This document shows, in pieces, positions 7,478 to 15,735 of a stretch of DNA of 19,700 nt (its first letter is position 1; the number at the start of each line of letters is the position of its first letter). Under the pieces are notes generated by a model. That model saw nothing but the letters and a program-made list of their open reading frames with translations, did not search any database and was not told where the DNA came from. The stretch is taken from assembly GCA_945947715.1 (NCBI GenBank), contig CAMEYZ010000013.1:1-19700 (forward strand). The letters run 5' to 3'. The position numbers were made by a program, and so were the translations under genes. Source of the stretch: an uncultured Clostridia bacterium. Lineage in GTDB: Bacteria > Bacillota > Clostridia > Oscillospirales > Ruminococcaceae.

Positions 7478-8317
7478 TCATGTTTTCCCGTCCCGGTCAT
7501 AAATATTCTGTCCGTGGAAAATCTCCAGCATTTCCCGTCTGATAAGGTCATTTATTTCAAGTCTGCGCTTAGGCGCGAGCTCGTAGGTGTCGGTGTTGAA
7601 CAGGTAGTTCTGGAGAACTATCTCCTTAATTATCATCTTGGTGTGGAAGATGTTGGACTGGTAAACATTGACATCTATCGCATCGTAGCGGTCGATAGTC
7701 TCCTTGGCGATGTAGTCCTGGATAGATGTGATATCGTGGTCTATGAAGAGCTTTTTGCCTGCCGCATCGCGGGTGAAGCCTCTTACGCGGTAGTCAATGG
7801 TAATGATATCCGAGTCAAAGCTTCCGATAAGATAATCGAGGCATTTCAGTGGCGTTATCTGACCGCAGGTAGAAACGTCGATATCCACGCGGAAGGTAGT
7901 GACCGCATTGGAGGGGTGGAACTCAGGATAGGTATGCACGGTAAGATGACTTTTATCCAGATGTCCTGCGATGCTCTGCTTGTCGATAACGGGCTTTGAG
8001 ACCTCCTCGTGGGCGGTGCGCATGTTGCAGGATTCGTCGATATCCTCCTTATCGAGATGCTCCTCGGAGATAAGGAGTGTGACAGAAGCGCCCTGGGGCT
8101 CATAGTCCTGCTTTGAGATATTCAGCACATGAGCACCTATCATCTCGGTAACGTCGCAGAGTATCTTAGTCAGACGCTCAGAGTTATACTGTTCATTGAT
8201 ATACTTAATATAGTCCTGCTGTTCGCGCTGACTCTTTGCATAGCATATATCATATATATTAAAGCTGAGAGTTTTGGTCAGGTTATTAAAACCATAAAGC
8301 CTGATCTTTTCGTTCAA
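7478..8317 (-). CDS. speD: S-adenosylmethionine decarboxylase proenzyme, E. coli type
   Basis: SpeD makes decarboxylated AdoMet, the aminopropyl donor for SpeE. The protein aligns throughout with the long E. coli-type enzyme rather than the short (about 125-residue) Bacillus type. Matches are GFNNLTKTLSFNIYDICYAK near the start, ISKQDYEPQGASVT, LDKSHLTVHTYPEFHP, DIDVSTCGQITP, TIDYRVRGFTRD and NVYQSNIFHTKM. Self-cleavage is expected between Lys122 and Ser123, with Ser123 becoming the pyruvoyl cofactor. Cys151 matches the conserved catalytic Cys. I chose a TTG start at 8317 because GAGGTG (8332-8327) is 9 nt upstream and the protein then begins like E. coli SpeD. The ATG at 8326 directly abuts that site and the ATG at 8407 lies within the promoter. 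This is the first gene of the spe operon. Confidence 0.93.
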   Translation of the reverse strand: MNEKIRLYGFNNLTKTLSFNIYDICYAKSQREQQDYIKYINEQYNSERLTKILCDVTEMIGAHVLNISKQDYEPQGASVTLLISEEHLDKEDIDESCNMRTAHEEVSKPVIDKQSIAGHLDKSHLTVHTYPEFHPSNAVTTFRVDIDVSTCGQITPLKCLDYLIGSFDSDIITIDYRVRGFTRDAAGKKLFIDHDITSIQDYIAKETIDRYDAIDVNVYQSNIFHTKMIIKEIVLQNYLFNTDTYELAPKRRLEINDLIRREMLEIFHGQNIYDRDGKT

Positions 8318-8378
8318 CCCTATCATCACCTCATAGAAGTAAGAAATTAAGAAGTATATACATAAATACTCAATATAA

Positions 8379-8407
8379 ATAATACGACAATATTGTAAAA
8401 AAGTCAA
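8379..8407 (-). promoter_or_regulatory. Sigma-A promoter of the spe operon
   Basis: On the minus strand TTGACT (8407-8402) is followed by a 17-bp spacer and TATTAT (8384-8379). It lies about 60 bp upstream of the speD start and leaves a short A/T-rich leader. One base in each hexamer differs from consensus. Confidence 0.75.
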
Positions 8408-8483
8408 TAGCTTTGTGGGAATTTCAGAAAAATTTACAACTTTTACTTCGCGGCAAAATAAGGGGAGTAATGTAAAAAAACTG

Positions 8484-8512
8484 TTGCAAAATACATATAA
8501 ATATGGTATAAT
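8484..8512 (+). promoter_or_regulatory. Sigma-A promoter of pap
   Basis: TTGCAA (8484-8489), a 17-bp spacer and a perfect TATAAT (8507-8512) precede pap, giving a leader of about 65 nt. It stands back to back with the spe promoter, about 77 bp away, in the divergent intergenic region. Confidence 0.78.
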
Positions 8513-8583
8513 ATATGTAACACTATGAGCAGTGAGTGTTTTAGCTCCAAAAATGCTTCAAAACAGAAAGGACGGCGGCTTCT

Positions 8584-10062
8584 ATGCTGGAAAAAGCTAT
8601 CTCCGATAATGGTTCCCGTATTGATTATAAGGATATGACCAAAAGTCTGCAGCAGAATCTCTCTAAGCTTCAGCTCAAGCTGAAGGAAAAGCATGTTCCC
8701 GTGATAATAGTATTCGAGGGCTGGGGTGCTTCAGGAAAGGGCTCCCTTATCGCGGATATCATCAAAATGCTGGACCCACGCTTTTTTAACGTTTATTCCA
8801 CGCTGCCCAATACCGAAACGGACAAGCGCTATCCGCTGATGAAGCGCTTCTGGGAGAATATCCCCGCTAAGGGAAAAATGTCCATAATGGACCGAAGCTG
8901 GTATCAGGAGCTGGCTATCGCAAAGCTTGAAGAGGGCATCTCCGAGGAGGAGTACGACAGACGCATAGAATCGGTCAATACCTTTGAGCGTCAGCTCACC
9001 GATGACGGTTATCTTATCATCAAGCTTTTCCTGCACATCTCCCGCCAGGAGCAGAAGCGCCGCTTTATCAAGCTCCGTGAGGACAGCTCCACCAAATGGC
9101 GCGTTACCGATACCGATAAGATGCGCAATAAGAACTACGACACCTACTATAAGCAGTTCGACGATATGCTCAAGCGGACCGATACCGAATACTGCCACTG
9201 GCGCATCATCGACACTACCGATAAGCAGTTCACCCGCTTTCAGCTGTTCAATATCCTTGTGAGTCAGATAACTAACGCCGTTAATTCTGAGCCTCACTAT
9301 CCTATCCCCGCAGATGTGACGACCATGTTCCCCATGCAGAAAACACCCCTTCTGTCTGAGGTTTCTCTGGAGAATAAGGTCATAAAGCCGTCGAAATATC
9401 CCGAAGAGCTGAAAAAATGTCAGAAGCAGTTAGCTAAGCTCCACGGAAAGATATATAAGAAAAGAATACCCGTTGTCATCGCCTTTGAGGGCTGGGACGC
9501 TGCTGGTAAGGGAGGCGCGATAAAGCGTCTGGGAGCGGCCTTCGACCCCCGTGGCTATGAGGCTGTGCCCGTTGCGGCTCCTGAAAAGTATGAGCTGGAG
9601 CGCCACTATTTATGGCGGTTCTGGCGGAAGCTGCCCAAAACAGGACATATCACCATATTCGACCGCACATGGTACGGGCGCGTCATGGTAGAAAAGCTGG
9701 AGGGGCTCACCCCCGAAGCAAGATGCGCAATGGCGTATCGTGAGATAGATGAGTTCGAGCGTGAGCTTACACGTTCGGGAGTTGTCCTGATAAAGTTCTG
9801 GATGCAGATAGATAAGGACGAGCAGCTCAAACGCTTCAACGAGCGCATGGAAAATCCCGAGAAGCAGTGGAAAATAACCGACGAGGACTGGCGCAACCGC
9901 GAAAAGTGGGACCTGTACGAAAGTGCAGTCAATGAAATGCTCGAAAAGACCTCCACCGCATACGCACCCTGGACCATAGTGGAGAGCAACGACAAGCTCT
10001 ATGCCCGCATCAAGGTGATGAATACGGTTATCGACCGTCTGGAAGAAGTTTTAAAGAAGTAA
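8584..10062 (+). CDS. pap: Polyphosphate:AMP phosphotransferase (two-domain PPK2)
   Basis: This is a cytosolic PPK2-family kinase that uses polyphosphate as the phosphate donor. Fused two-domain members of about 495 residues phosphorylate AMP to ADP. Two homologous P-loop domains are visible in 492 residues. Domain 1 has FEGWGASGKGS (44-54) and DRSWY (103-107). Domain 2 has FEGWDAAGKGG (301-311) and DRTWYGRVMVE (360-370). Domain 2 keeps the Asp in the Walker A loop and the Arg after the lid motif. Domain 1 has Gly in place of that Asp and QEL after DRSWY, so domain 2 is probably the catalytic one, as known for this class. The ATG has AAAGGA about 11 nt upstream. The gene appears monocistronic; a palindromic repeat follows it. 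Confidence 0.93.
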   Translation: MLEKAISDNGSRIDYKDMTKSLQQNLSKLQLKLKEKHVPVIIVFEGWGASGKGSLIADIIKMLDPRFFNVYSTLPNTETDKRYPLMKRFWENIPAKGKMSIMDRSWYQELAIAKLEEGISEEEYDRRIESVNTFERQLTDDGYLIIKLFLHISRQEQKRRFIKLREDSSTKWRVTDTDKMRNKNYDTYYKQFDDMLKRTDTEYCHWRIIDTTDKQFTRFQLFNILVSQITNAVNSEPHYPIPADVTTMFPMQKTPLLSEVSLENKVIKPSKYPEELKKCQKQLAKLHGKIYKKRIPVVIAFEGWDAAGKGGAIKRLGAAFDPRGYEAVPVAAPEKYELERHYLWRFWRKLPKTGHITIFDRTWYGRVMVEKLEGLTPEARCAMAYREIDEFERELTRSGVVLIKFWMQIDKDEQLKRFNERMENPEKQWKITDEDWRNREKWDLYESAVNEMLEKTSTAYAPWTIVESNDKLYARIKVMNTVIDRLEEVLKK

Positions 10063-10070
10063 ACAGCCTG

Positions 10071-10142
10071 CAGTTAACAGTTGACAGTTAATAGTTAACA
10101 ATGATATTATGACCCTAACTATTAACTGTTCACTGTTGACTG
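10071..10142. repeat. 27-bp-arm palindromic repeat built of 7-bp units
   Basis: The arm at 10071-10097 pairs with 10116-10142 at 24 of 27 positions around an 18-nt loop. The left arm is made of phased heptamers CAGTTAA, CAGTTGA, CAGTTAA and TAGTTAA. The right arm is their near-complement. There is no T-run after it, so it is not a standard terminator. It fills the gap between pap and azlC. Confidence 0.88.
10081..10110 (+). promoter_or_regulatory. Possible azlCD promoter inside the palindromic repeat
   Basis: TTGACA (10081-10086), an 18-bp spacer and TATTAT (10105-10110) lie 67 bp upstream of azlC. The -35 box is part of a heptamer unit in the left arm and the -10 box is in the loop. The repeat makes TTGACA-like strings likely by chance, so this is tentative. 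Confidence 0.45.
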
Positions 10143-10176
10143 CTTTGCTGTGTGCTCAATAAAAGGAAGAGACCAA

Positions 10177-10887
10177 ATGCAGCAATTATCCACGAAAAAG
10201 GCGGCTTTAAAGGCTGCTTTTCCGCATACTCTGCCTATCATGGCAGGATTTTTATTTTTAGGCTTTACATACGGGCTTTATATGCACTCGCTGGGGTTCG
10301 GATTCTTATATCCGACGCTCATGGCGCTGTTCATTTACGGCGGTTCGCTGGAATTTGTGGCAGCGTCCATGCTGCTAAGCGGCTTTGCGCCGGTTCAGAC
10401 GCTGATAATGGCGCTTATTATCCAGGCAAGGCATCTTTTTTACGGGCTTGCTATGCTGGATAAGTACAAAAACATGGGACGGAAAAAATTCTATCTCATA
10501 TTCGGACTGTGCGACGAGACCTTTAGCGTGAACAGCTCCGCCGAGATACCCGAGGGTGTGGACAAGGGGCTTTTCATGTTTTTTGTGACACTGCTTAATC
10601 AGCTATACTGGGTGGTCAGTGCTGCTCTGGGCGGACTTTTTGGCAGCGTGATAAGCCTTGACCTTGAGGGCATGGATTTTGTTATGACGGCGATGTTCAC
10701 CGTCATATTCTTAGATCAGCTGCTTAAGGAAAAGCAGCACTATTCCTCGGCAATAGGCGTTATCTGCACAGCTGTGTGCCTGCTTATATTCGGCAGGGAT
10801 TCCTTTATGATACCCTCCATGCTCTGCATACTGGTGCTGCTGACAGCCCTCCGCAGACCTATCGAGAAAGGAGCGGATGAGCTGTGA
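10177..10887 (+). CDS. azlC: AzlC-family branched-chain amino acid export protein
   Basis: AzlC forms with AzlD a two-subunit membrane exporter for branched-chain amino acids and analogues. The 236-residue protein has the family N-terminus (HTLPIMAGFLFLGFTYG), several hydrophobic helices, the QARHLFYGLAML segment and FGLCDETFSV, all typical of AzlC. The ATG at 10177 is preferred over an in-frame GTG at 10150 because AAGGAAGA sits about 9 nt upstream of it. The 3' end overlaps azlD by 4 bp, so the two subunits are translationally coupled. The upstream palindrome may carry their promoter. Confidence 0.92.
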   Translation: MQQLSTKKAALKAAFPHTLPIMAGFLFLGFTYGLYMHSLGFGFLYPTLMALFIYGGSLEFVAASMLLSGFAPVQTLIMALIIQARHLFYGLAMLDKYKNMGRKKFYLIFGLCDETFSVNSSAEIPEGVDKGLFMFFVTLLNQLYWVVSAALGGLFGSVISLDLEGMDFVMTAMFTVIFLDQLLKEKQHYSSAIGVICTAVCLLIFGRDSFMIPSMLCILVLLTALRRPIEKGADEL

Positions 10888-11216
10888 CATTAACTCAGGA
10901 GATTATAACCATAGCAATGTGTGTGCTGGGAACAATGGCCACAAGATTTGTTCCGTTCATAGTTTTTTCGGATAAAAAGCCTGTGCCGAAATATGTGCAG
11001 TATCTGGGAAAAGCGCTTCCCGCCGCAGCATATGGCATGCTGGTGGTGTACTGCCTAAAGGACGTCAGCATCATGGAAGGCTATCACGGCATACCTGAGC
11101 TTTTGGGAATAGCAGTCACTGCGGGGCTTCACCTGTGGAAGCGGAACATGCTGCTTTCTATTGCAGGTGGGACTATATTTTATATGCTATTGCTGCGGGT
11201 CATTCCTATGCTTTGA
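10884..11216 (+). CDS. azlD: AzlD-family branched-chain amino acid export subunit
   Basis: This small membrane protein of 110 residues with about four hydrophobic segments is typical of AzlD, the partner of AzlC. The N-terminal TMATRFVPF motif, with an Arg in the first helix region, and LGKALPAAAYGMLVVYCL are family features. It starts at a GTG that overlaps the azlC stop codon (GTGA), which indicates translational coupling. The ribosome site GAAAGG of the next gene lies just after its stop. Confidence 0.92.
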   Translation: MTLTQEIITIAMCVLGTMATRFVPFIVFSDKKPVPKYVQYLGKALPAAAYGMLVVYCLKDVSIMEGYHGIPELLGIAVTAGLHLWKRNMLLSIAGGTIFYMLLLRVIPML

Positions 11217-11227
11217 AAGGTCAGTCT

Positions 11228-12135
11228 ATGAAACGTTACGAACACGGCGGGAACTATTTTTCCCGTGATATAATACATGATTTTTCGGTGAATATCAATC
11301 CGCTGGGAATGCCCGAGGGGGTAAAGCGGGTGCTTGCAGAAAATACGGATAAGTTTTCGGCATATCCCGACCCTAAGTGCAGTGAGCTTGTGAAAAGGCT
11401 CTGTCTGAGGTGGGCTGCGATATAGTTTTCCATGAGCTGAATGAAGCAGAAGATTTTGCATTAACTGAGCATATCCTCGATGATATTTCCGATGATGATG
11501 ATATAGATATGCTTTTCCTGTGCAGTCCCAACAATCCCACGGGAGCGGTGATAAAGCCGTTTCTTATGGATAGGATATATGAAGAATGTCGCCGGAAGGA
11601 TATCCTGCTTGTTGTGGACCAGTGCTTTATAGGCTTTGTCAGCAAATGTGAGAGATATTTATTGAAGCCAAAATCTGGAGCAATAGTGCTGAAAGCCTTC
11701 ACCAAGCTGTATGCAATGGCGGGGCTGCGGCTGGGGTATATGCTCTGCGGAGATATATACCTTGCCGAAAAGCTGAGGGAAACGGGACAGTGCTGGAGCG
11801 TGTCCGTCCCTGCGCAGCTTGCGGGAGAAGCAGCTCTTTTGGAAAAGGGATATGCTTTGGAAACGGCAGAGCTTATCCGCAGGGAAAGGGAATATCTGAC
11901 CTGCTCACTGGAAAATATGGGCTTAAAGGTATATCCCTCCGAGGCCAATTTCTTGCTTTTCCGAAGCGCACTTCCGTTAGATGAGCTGCTGCTTAGGGAG
12001 GGCATCGCAATAAGGAGCTGCGCAAATTTCCGCGGACTGGACAGGACATATTTCCGCACTGCGGTAAGGACTCACGAGGAAAATACTGCGCTGATAAACG
12101 CAGCTAAAAAAATTATCGTCAGCGATAAAGGCTAA
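11228..12135 (+). pseudogene. cobD: Broken cobD-like threonine-phosphate decarboxylase, internal deletion and frameshift
   Basis: The intact family uses PLP to make aminopropanol phosphate for the cobalamin nucleotide loop and is related to histidinol-phosphate aminotransferases. The N-terminal piece (11228-11425) has HGGNYF, DFSVNINPLG and YPDPKCSEL, then ends at a TAG. A second frame resumes at about 11398 with ALSEVGCDIVFHEL and carries the rest: SPNNPTG, DQCFIGF, the PLP lysine in KAFTKLYAMAGLRLGY and the C-terminal arginine region. The two pieces join at 11396-11401. Comparison with the usual family order shows roughly 45 codons missing, including the GNGAS-type PLP-phosphate loop. Because an essential loop is absent, a ribosomal frameshift could not restore function. 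The gene sits 11 bp after azlD and 10 bp before cobQ. A sequencing or assembly error is possible but would have to delete over 100 bp. Confidence 0.88.
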
Positions 12136-12145
12136 GGAGTATTTT

Positions 12146-13612
12146 ATGGCAAAGGCAATAATGCTGCAGGGGACCATGTCAAATGTGGGGAAAAGTTTGC
12201 TGTGCGCCGCGCTCTGCCGGATTTTCAGGCAGGACGGTATGCGAGCGGTGCCCTTCAAATCACAGAATATGGCCCTTAATTCCTATATCACCCGAGAGGG
12301 GCTTGAAATGGGACGGGCACAGGCTATGCAGGCGGAGGCGGCAGGAGTGGAACCGTCAGCGCTGATGAATCCTGTGCTGTTAAAGCCTACGGGAGATACG
12401 GGCTCACAGGTCATCGTAAACGGTGAGGTGCGTGGGAATATGCGCGCCGCTGAGTATTTCCGATACAGAAAGTCCCTTATTCCTGAGATAATGGCAGCGT
12501 ACAACAAGCTTTCCGAACAGGCGGATATAATAGTGATAGAGGGCGCAGGAAGCCCTGCGGAGCTGAATCTGAAAAGGGACGATATAGTCAATATGGGTCT
12601 GGCAGAGCTTACGGACGCGCCTGTGCTGCTGGTGGGAGATATCGACCGAGGAGGCGTATTTGCGCAGCTTATCGGCACGGTAAGGCTTCTGGAGGAGGAC
12701 GAGCGCGGTCGGATAAGGGGACTTATCGTCAACAAATTTCGCGGAGACAGAAGCCTTTTCGACGACGGCGTGAAAATACTGGAGGAAAAAAGCGGTGTGC
12801 CGGTTGTGGGAGTAGTTCCCTATATCGAATGTGACATCGACGACGAGGACAGCCTGTCCGACAAGCTCTGCCGCACTTCGGCGGATATAATTGATATCGC
12901 GGCGATAAAGCTGCCGAGGATATCGAATTTCACCGACCTGGACGCTCTCGCACAGTACGAGGGAGTGTCCGTCAGATATGCAGAAAGACCCTCCGAGCTG
13001 CGGGAGCCGGATATGATAGTTATTCCCGGCACAAAGAACACCATATCCGATATGAGATGGCTTCGGGAAAGCGGCTTTGAGGCACTCATAAAGAAGCGCT
13101 CTGCCGCAGGAACGCCTGTTTTCGGCATATGTGGTGGCTATCAGATGCTGGGGAAAAGGATATCCGACCCGGAAAATACCGAGGGCGGCGGTGAGATACG
13201 TGGAATGGAGCTGCTCGATACCGAAACTGTATTCCGCACAAAAAAGACCCGCACACGAATTACAGGCGATATAACGGCGTCCTGTGAGGATTTCCCTGAG
13301 CTTCGGGGAGCTCACGCGGAGGGCTATGAGATACACATGGGAGAAACTATTTCCCATGAAGCGCCGCTGCTGAAATTATCCGACGGCCGAACAGACGGAG
13401 CCTATAAAAAAGGCATATACGGCAGCTATCTTCATGGGATTTTCGACAGCGCAGAGGTGTCACATGCTGTGATAAATGAGCTTTTCCGCCGCAAGGGATT
13501 ATCTGCGGGAGCATCGGTGAGCCGCAGAGAATATAAGGAGCGTCAGTACGACATACTTGCAGACGCTGTGCGGAGCAGCCTTGATATGGAAATGATACGG
13601 AAAATGCTGTAA
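12146..13612 (+). CDS. cobQ: Adenosylcobyric acid synthase (glutamine-hydrolysing)
   Basis: CobQ/CbiP amidates four carboxyl side chains of adenosylcobyrinic acid a,c-diamide during cobalamin synthesis, using glutamine and ATP. The 488-residue protein has the ATP-binding domain (LQGTMSNVGKS at 8-18, FKSQNMALNSY, VIEGAGSPAELNL) and a C-terminal class I glutaminase domain with the nucleophile Cys329 (FGICGGYQMLG) and His430 (SYLHGIFD). The ribosome site AAGGAG is 6 nt upstream of the ATG. It is intact and full-length although the neighbouring cobD copy is broken. No other cobalamin genes are in the window. Confidence 0.95.
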   Translation: MAKAIMLQGTMSNVGKSLLCAALCRIFRQDGMRAVPFKSQNMALNSYITREGLEMGRAQAMQAEAAGVEPSALMNPVLLKPTGDTGSQVIVNGEVRGNMRAAEYFRYRKSLIPEIMAAYNKLSEQADIIVIEGAGSPAELNLKRDDIVNMGLAELTDAPVLLVGDIDRGGVFAQLIGTVRLLEEDERGRIRGLIVNKFRGDRSLFDDGVKILEEKSGVPVVGVVPYIECDIDDEDSLSDKLCRTSADIIDIAAIKLPRISNFTDLDALAQYEGVSVRYAERPSELREPDMIVIPGTKNTISDMRWLRESGFEALIKKRSAAGTPVFGICGGYQMLGKRISDPENTEGGGEIRGMELLDTETVFRTKKTRTRITGDITASCEDFPELRGAHAEGYEIHMGETISHEAPLLKLSDGRTDGAYKKGIYGSYLHGIFDSAEVSHAVINELFRRKGLSAGASVSRREYKERQYDILADAVRSSLDMEMIRKML

Positions 13613-13625
13613 GGGGGAACATATC

Positions 13626-14507
13626 ATGCCAAAGCTTTTTGAATACGGAGATATTCTCAATCACCCATACTGGGCCTTTTACTGTCTTTCGGACAGGGAA
13701 CCCTTTCCAATACGTCCTCACTGGCACTATTACGCCGAGATAATGTATGTGCTGGAGGGCTCGGCGTCGATAATAATTGATGGTAAGGAATATATCGCCC
13801 ATGAAAACGACCTGGTGCTGTTTCATCCGGAAGCAGTCCATTCGGTGGACAATGCGGACCCAACCGGAGCACTGCTCAAATGCAGCGTGGTCCAGTTCGA
13901 TATCAGCCGGCTGGTCATCTCCAATAGCTACTCGCCGAAGCTGCGGACCATTTTCCGCGCCGCGCGTAACGACGAGCGCTGCGTATCTTTATTTCCGGCC
14001 GATACCTATGAGCATGAGCGTATACGCGGCATATTGTACCGACTTATCTGGGAAATGGAGCATATGGGCTATGGCTATGACCTGATGATGCATTCTCATT
14101 TGTGCATACTTATGCTGGATATACTTCGTTACTGGCAGAAGGCGGGCTTTTCCACCGACAGCATCTCCGAGGGGGAGACCGAGGACGAGCAGACTATCCG
14201 CTCCGTCACAGAATATATCGACGCTCATTCGTCGGAGAGCCTTACTGTCGCGGGACTTGCGGAGCTGTGTGGTATGAGCTATTCCAATTTTGCAAAGCAG
14301 TTTAAGATACTGTACGGACAGTCCTGCCATGAGTACATAGAGCATATCCGCGTATGCAAGGCGGAGGACCTTCTGCTGTTCACTAATCACGACCTTAATT
14401 ACATAAGTCAGGAAACGGGCTTTTCCGATTGCAGCCATATGATAAAGACCTTCCGCAGATTAAACGGCATCACTCCGAAGCAGTTCAGGTTAAAACATAC
14501 AAAATAA
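13626..14507 (+). CDS. AraC-family transcriptional regulator with cupin sensor domain
   Basis: The 293-residue protein has two parts. The N-terminal cupin fold, typical of sugar-sensing AraC proteins, shows RPHWHYYAEIMYVLEG with His32, His34 and Glu38, then FHPEAVHSV (66-74). The C-terminal double helix-turn-helix domain (about 195-290) has SLTVAGLAELCGMSYSNFAK and the conserved second half DLNYISQETGFSDCSHMIKTFRR, followed by GITPKQFR. A GGGGGAAC ribosome site lies just upstream, 13 bp after cobQ. Its target is unknown; it may act on the convergent alcohol dehydrogenase operon or a distant locus. A terminator follows directly. Confidence 0.9.
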   Translation: MPKLFEYGDILNHPYWAFYCLSDREPFPIRPHWHYYAEIMYVLEGSASIIIDGKEYIAHENDLVLFHPEAVHSVDNADPTGALLKCSVVQFDISRLVISNSYSPKLRTIFRAARNDERCVSLFPADTYEHERIRGILYRLIWEMEHMGYGYDLMMHSHLCILMLDILRYWQKAGFSTDSISEGETEDEQTIRSVTEYIDAHSSESLTVAGLAELCGMSYSNFAKQFKILYGQSCHEYIEHIRVCKAEDLLLFTNHDLNYISQETGFSDCSHMIKTFRRLNGITPKQFRLKHTK

Positions 14508-14536
14508 AAAAAGGCGGCGTTTCAGCCGTCTTTTTG
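14505..14536. terminator. Bidirectional rho-independent terminator between araC-type gene and adh
   Basis: A 9-bp stem AAAGGCGGC/GCCGTCTTT (14510-14518 with 14525-14533, one G-T pair) has a 6-nt loop. T-runs follow it on both strands: TTTTT on plus, and a longer run of T on minus. It serves the two convergent genes. Confidence 0.88.
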
Positions 14537-14552
14537 TGTTATAATGAGGGGT

Positions 14553-15713
14553 TCACAGTGCGAGCTTGTATATCTCTTCCACATCTGCGGGGTCGAGGTG
14601 CAGATAGCTGCCTAAATTGTAGTTCTTGCATGCGCATGCCTTGTCGGCCATTTCGGAGAATTTTTCCGTGCCGATACCCAGCTCCGTCAGGGTGGAGGGC
14701 ATGCCTATGGAAGCGTAAAACTCCCTCATATGGCGGATAAGGAGGCTTATCATAATTTTTTCGTCGGCGGCGGATATATCGAACACTCGTCTGCCGAACT
14801 GTATGAGCTTTCCGGGATTTTTTCTGCTGACGTACTCCATCCATGCGGGGAAGATGACCGCAAGGCCTGCTCCGTGGGCGATGTCGTAGTAAGCGGACAG
14901 CTGATGCTCTATCTGGTGGCAGGCCCAGTCGCCGCCTCTTCCCACGTCAAGGGAGCCGTTGTGGGCGATAGTTCCTGCAAGCAGTATTTCTGCGCGGAAG
15001 TCGTAATTTTCGGGTTCTGCGATAGTTTTCGGAGCATATTTTATAACAGAGCGTGCAGTGCCCTCGATAAGCCTGTCGGTAACATCGCAGCAGGCAGTAT
15101 TAACGAAATATCTTTCCATAAGATGAGCCAGCATATCCGAAGCGCCGCAGCCCAGCTGATATGCAGACAGTCCGAAGGTATTCTCAGGATTTATCACCGA
15201 GAACACAGGATAGTGCATAGGAGTGGTGCAGCCCCGCTTGTCGTTGGTGTCTTCCTTGGTGATGACCGCCGAGGGAGAGCTTTCCGAGCCAGCTGCAGGA
15301 ATAGTCAGCACGGTCCCCACGGGTAAACGTGCCTTAGGCGCAGCCTTTTTCATGAAGAAATCCCAGACGTCGCCGTCGTAGAGAGCACCTGTGGAGGCAG
15401 CCTTTGCAGTGTCGATGACCGAGCCGCCGCCCACTGCAAGGATAATTTTCACATCTTCACGGCGGATAATGTCGATACATTTATATACAAGGTCAAGGCG
15501 GGGATTGGGCTTTACGCCGCCTATTTCGGTGTATTCGCAGCCTGCGTCAGAGAGGGACTTCCTCACTCTTGCGAGTAGTCCCGACCGCTCCGCCGAGCCG
15601 CCGCCGTATACTATCAAAGTTTTTCCGTATTTCGCACATTCCTCGCCTATCTGCGGGTCGGTGTTTCTTCCGAAGATAAGCTTAGTAGGATTTAAATAGG
15701 TAAAATCGTTCAT
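14553..15713 (-). CDS. Iron-containing alcohol dehydrogenase (butanol dehydrogenase-like)
   Basis: This is a group III, NAD(P)-dependent alcohol dehydrogenase, likely reducing aldehydes to alcohols during fermentation. The 386-residue protein starts MNDFTYLNPTKLIFG as YugJ/BdhA-type enzymes do. It has the dinucleotide loop VGGGSVIDTAK (94-104) and PAAGSESS (139-146). The metal ligands are expected to be Asp193, His197, His266 and His280, within GCGASDMLAHL and HQIEHQLSAYYDIAHG. The ATG at 15713 has GGAGG about 11 nt upstream; an in-frame extension to 15785 would run into mgtE and has no family match. It lies 22 bp after mgtE and is probably co-transcribed. The exact alcohol substrate and whether Fe or Zn is used cannot be told. 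Confidence 0.93.
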   Translation of the reverse strand: MNDFTYLNPTKLIFGRNTDPQIGEECAKYGKTLIVYGGGSAERSGLLARVRKSLSDAGCEYTEIGGVKPNPRLDLVYKCIDIIRREDVKIILAVGGGSVIDTAKAASTGALYDGDVWDFFMKKAAPKARLPVGTVLTIPAAGSESSPSAVITKEDTNDKRGCTTPMHYPVFSVINPENTFGLSAYQLGCGASDMLAHLMERYFVNTACCDVTDRLIEGTARSVIKYAPKTIAEPENYDFRAEILLAGTIAHNGSLDVGRGGDWACHQIEHQLSAYYDIAHGAGLAVIFPAWMEYVSRKNPGKLIQFGRRVFDISAADEKIMISLLIRHMREFYASIGMPSTLTELGIGTEKFSEMADKACACKNYNLGSYLHLDPADVEEIYKLAL

Positions 15714-15735
15714 AAAGACAAAGTCCTCCAAAATA

